NCBI GenBank assembly: GCA_001818835.1
Contig: MHKL01000010.1
Location: 16,404 to 22,523 of the forward strand
DNA length: 6,120 nt
Reading direction: 5' to 3'
Source: Candidatus Komeilibacteria bacterium RIFCSPLOWO2_01_FULL_45_10
GTDB taxonomy: Bacteria > Patescibacteriota > Patescibacteriia > UBA1558 > UBA10009
The number at the start of each line of letters is the position of its first letter. Position 1 is the stretch's first letter. The notes under the pieces are model-generated. The model was not told the DNA's origin and searched no databases. It saw nothing but the letters and a program-made list of their open reading frames with translations. This document shows, piece by piece, positions 4,376 through 6,120 of this stretch. A program made the translations under genes and the position numbers.

Positions 4376-6120
4376 GTGAAAAAAATTTTCTCCGCCATGA
4401 AATTTTTAGCGACCGCGCTTAAAAATCTTTTCCGGCGGTTGCTGAAAAAAACAGAAACGCCTCAAGCCAACGGCCAAACCGCCATTTCCAAACAGTTTGA
4501 CCAGCGGCTGGTTTTTAAATTAGCCAAAAAAAACCGGCCGACGCTGGCCCAATTAAAGTTATTGCCTAAATTTCTTTCGCCACAGGAAAAAACCGCGGTA
4601 AAAATCCTTTCGCTGGCGATTTTTCTCTGCCTGATCCTTTTGACCGGCAATTTCTATTTTTCCCATACCCGCCTCTTGCCCGACGCCGGCGGCACGTACA
4701 CCGAGGGCTTAGTGGGGACGCCGCAATACATCAATCCCATTCTGTCTTCCTACAATGACGTTGACCGCGACCTGGCCCGCTTGATTTTCAACGGTCTGCT
4801 GAAAGCCAGCAACGAGGGCCTTTTAATCCCCGATTTAGCCAAGGAATTTCAAATCAGCCCGGACGGAAAAATTTATACTTTTAAGCTGAGGGAAGATGTT
4901 TTCTGGCACGACGGCCAGCCCCTCACCGCCAGTGACGTGATTTTTACCGTCACCAGCGTCCAGGACCCGGAATGGCAAAGCCAGCTGAAAAGCGCTTTGG
5001 GCAACGTCCAGGTGGAAAAAATCGACGATTACACCGTTCGTTTTATCCTTAAGGATAAAAACGTCAATTTCGCGGGTAGCCTGACCTTTGGCATTTTGCC
5101 GGAACACTTATGGCTGACCATTCCGCCAAGAAACGCCGCCCTGGCCGAACTTAATAAAAAGCCGGTGGGCACCGGGCCGTTTAAATTCAAATCCCTGACC
5201 AAGGATAAAAACGGCAATATCCGCACCTTAACTTTGGAGAGAAACGGCCAGTATTTCGGCGACCAGGCCTACATTAAAGAATTGGTCTTTAAATTCTACG
5301 GCGACCTGGAAACGGCCACCGACGCTTTGGCCAACAACTACATCGAGGGCTTGAGTTTTTTGCCCAAAGAATTCCAGGATAAAGTCGCGCAAAACAAAAA
5401 TCTCAAATTTTATTCCTTGTCCCTGCCCCAATACACGGCCATCTTTTTTAACACCAAGCGGTCCGAGGCCCTAAAAAGCAAGGAAGTGAGGCAGGCGCTG
5501 GCCTTTGCCATTGACCGGCCGACGATTTTAAAAGAATCGCTTAATGAAAAAGGGGTGCTGATCAACGGCCCGATTCTGCCGGGATATTTGGGCTTTCATC
5601 CGGACATTAAAAAATATAACTACGATCCCGAGGCGGCCAAAAAAATCCTCGGCGATGCCGGTTGGAAAGCGGGCGAGGGGGGCATCTTAAAAAAGGGCGA
5701 GGAAACACTGCAACTGACCCTGACGACCCTGGAAAGAGCGGATTACGTCAAAGCGGCGGAGATCATTAAAGCCAACTGGGAAGCGATCGGCGCCAGCGTT
5801 GCCTTGGAAATCATCTCCAAAGAAAGGATTAAAAGCGACATTATTGAGCCGCGCCAATACCAGGCGTTTTTGTACGGCCAGATCACCGGCAACGACCCTT
5901 ACGGTTTCTGGCATTCCAGCGGCATTGAAAATCCTGGCGTTAATTTGGCGGTCTGGGCCAACCGCGACGTTGACAAAATACTGGAAGAGTCCCGAAGCCT
6001 GGAGAATTTGGAAGCCCTAAATAAAAATTATCAGCGCTTTCAGGATATTCTGGCGGAACAAATACCGGCGATTTTCCTCTATGACCCCATCCACACTTAC
6101 CCGGTCCACGAAAAAATCAA
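4376..6120 (+). CDS. Membrane-anchored ABC-type peptide/nickel solute-binding protein (SBP family 5), C-terminus beyond window
   Basis: The frame is open from GTG 4376 through 581 codons to the right edge. Residues 1-76 are polar and basic, with no signal peptide; one hydrophobic segment (about 77-95) then leads into an extracytoplasmic family-5 binding domain. Recognisable pieces are GGTYTEGLVGTP (105-116), INPILSSYNDVDRDLARLIF (119-138), WHDGQPLTASDVIF (177-190), VGTGPFKF (264-271), FFNTKRSEALKSKEVRQALA (357-376) with AIDR after it, and NDPYGFWHSS (506-515). There is no lipobox cysteine before the domain, so the protein is probably held by an uncleaved N-in helix instead of lipid. Such proteins normally bind oligopeptides for an ABC importer; no permease or ATPase is visible, and ligand is unknown. 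GTG is the first in-frame start after the secG stop; ATG 4397 (residue 8) is an alternative. Neither has a Shine-Dalgarno. Perhaps 30-60 residues are missing at the end. Confidence 0.92.
   Translation, partial: MKKIFSAMKFLATALKNLFRRLLKKTETPQANGQTAISKQFDQRLVFKLAKKNRPTLAQLKLLPKFLSPQEKTAVKILSLAIFLCLILLTGNFYFSHTRLLPDAGGTYTEGLVGTPQYINPILSSYNDVDRDLARLIFNGLLKASNEGLLIPDLAKEFQISPDGKIYTFKLREDVFWHDGQPLTASDVIFTVTSVQDPEWQSQLKSALGNVQVEKIDDYTVRFILKDKNVNFAGSLTFGILPEHLWLTIPPRNAALAELNKKPVGTGPFKFKSLTKDKNGNIRTLTLERNGQYFGDQAYIKELVFKFYGDLETATDALANNYIEGLSFLPKEFQDKVAQNKNLKFYSLSLPQYTAIFFNTKRSEALKSKEVRQALAFAIDRPTILKESLNEKGVLINGPILPGYLGFHPDIKKYNYDPEAAKKILGDAGWKAGEGGILKKGEETLQLTLTTLERADYVKAAEIIKANWEAIGASVALEIISKERIKSDIIEPRQYQAFLYGQITGNDPYGFWHSSGIENPGVNLAVWANRDVDKILEESRSLENLEALNKNYQRFQDILAEQIPAIFLYDPIHTYPVHEKI

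Noticed and set aside
4835..5431. Several minus-strand frames opposite the solute-binding protein gene
   Set aside because: The plus strand carries an uninterrupted family-5 binding protein through this region; the minus frames are compositional shadows.

Overview
This window looks like a piece of a Candidatus Patescibacteria (CPR), probably Parcubacteria-like, chromosome. That is an inference from four things. Genes are tightly packed and overlapping. Most plus-strand genes lack a visible Shine-Dalgarno (SD) sequence. The gene set (GIY-YIG UvrC with a short C-terminus, O-antigen-ligase-type membrane protein, nucleotidyltransferase-fold protein, SecG followed by a membrane-anchored family-5 substrate-binding protein) suits that group. 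Coding regions also carry short repeat cassettes in frame. TGA is used as a stop, so nothing suggests the recoded genetic code of SR1/Gracilibacteria.

Layout. (1) 1-205: start of an unrecognised minus-strand gene with a strong SD, running off the left edge. (2) 206-267: a divergent promoter region built on a near-palindrome whose two halves each supply an extended -10 element. (3) 268-3984: three overlapping plus-strand genes: a nucleotidyltransferase-fold protein, a Wzy/WaaL-type polytopic membrane protein joined by an ATGA overlap, and uvrC overlapping the latter by 17 nt. (4) 3985-4141: a non-coding gap filled by a 115-bp MITE-like inverted-repeat element with a central REP-like hairpin, followed by a near-consensus promoter. 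(5) 4142-6120: secG and, 12 nt later, a membrane-anchored peptide-type solute-binding protein that runs off the right edge.

The most striking feature is the set of short repeat cassettes embedded in frame in the 268-3984 genes: an 11-bp repeat array, two heptamer arrays (CTTGTTA; CTAGCTA/CAAGCTA), an Arg/Ala-coding GC-rich block, and a CAAGAAA-flanked block. Two of these carry GC-rich hairpin-like inserts that both begin CCCCT and end GCAGG directly before a CAAG heptamer, so elements appear to have been inserted into elements. No such cassette is seen in secG or the solute-binding protein. UvrC also appears to have lost the four cysteines of the canonical Fe-S region and its C-terminal helix-hairpin-helix domain, while keeping the catalytic residues of both nuclease domains. 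The MITE-like element appears to have landed precisely between the uvrC stop codon and the secG promoter, duplicating GTTGAC and leaving both working.

Functionally the window mixes envelope polysaccharide handling (Wzy-like protein, perhaps the nucleotidyltransferase), DNA repair (UvrC) and protein export/solute uptake (SecG, solute-binding protein). I see no tight pathway linking all of them, and no clear case for an entirely new defence or biosynthetic system.
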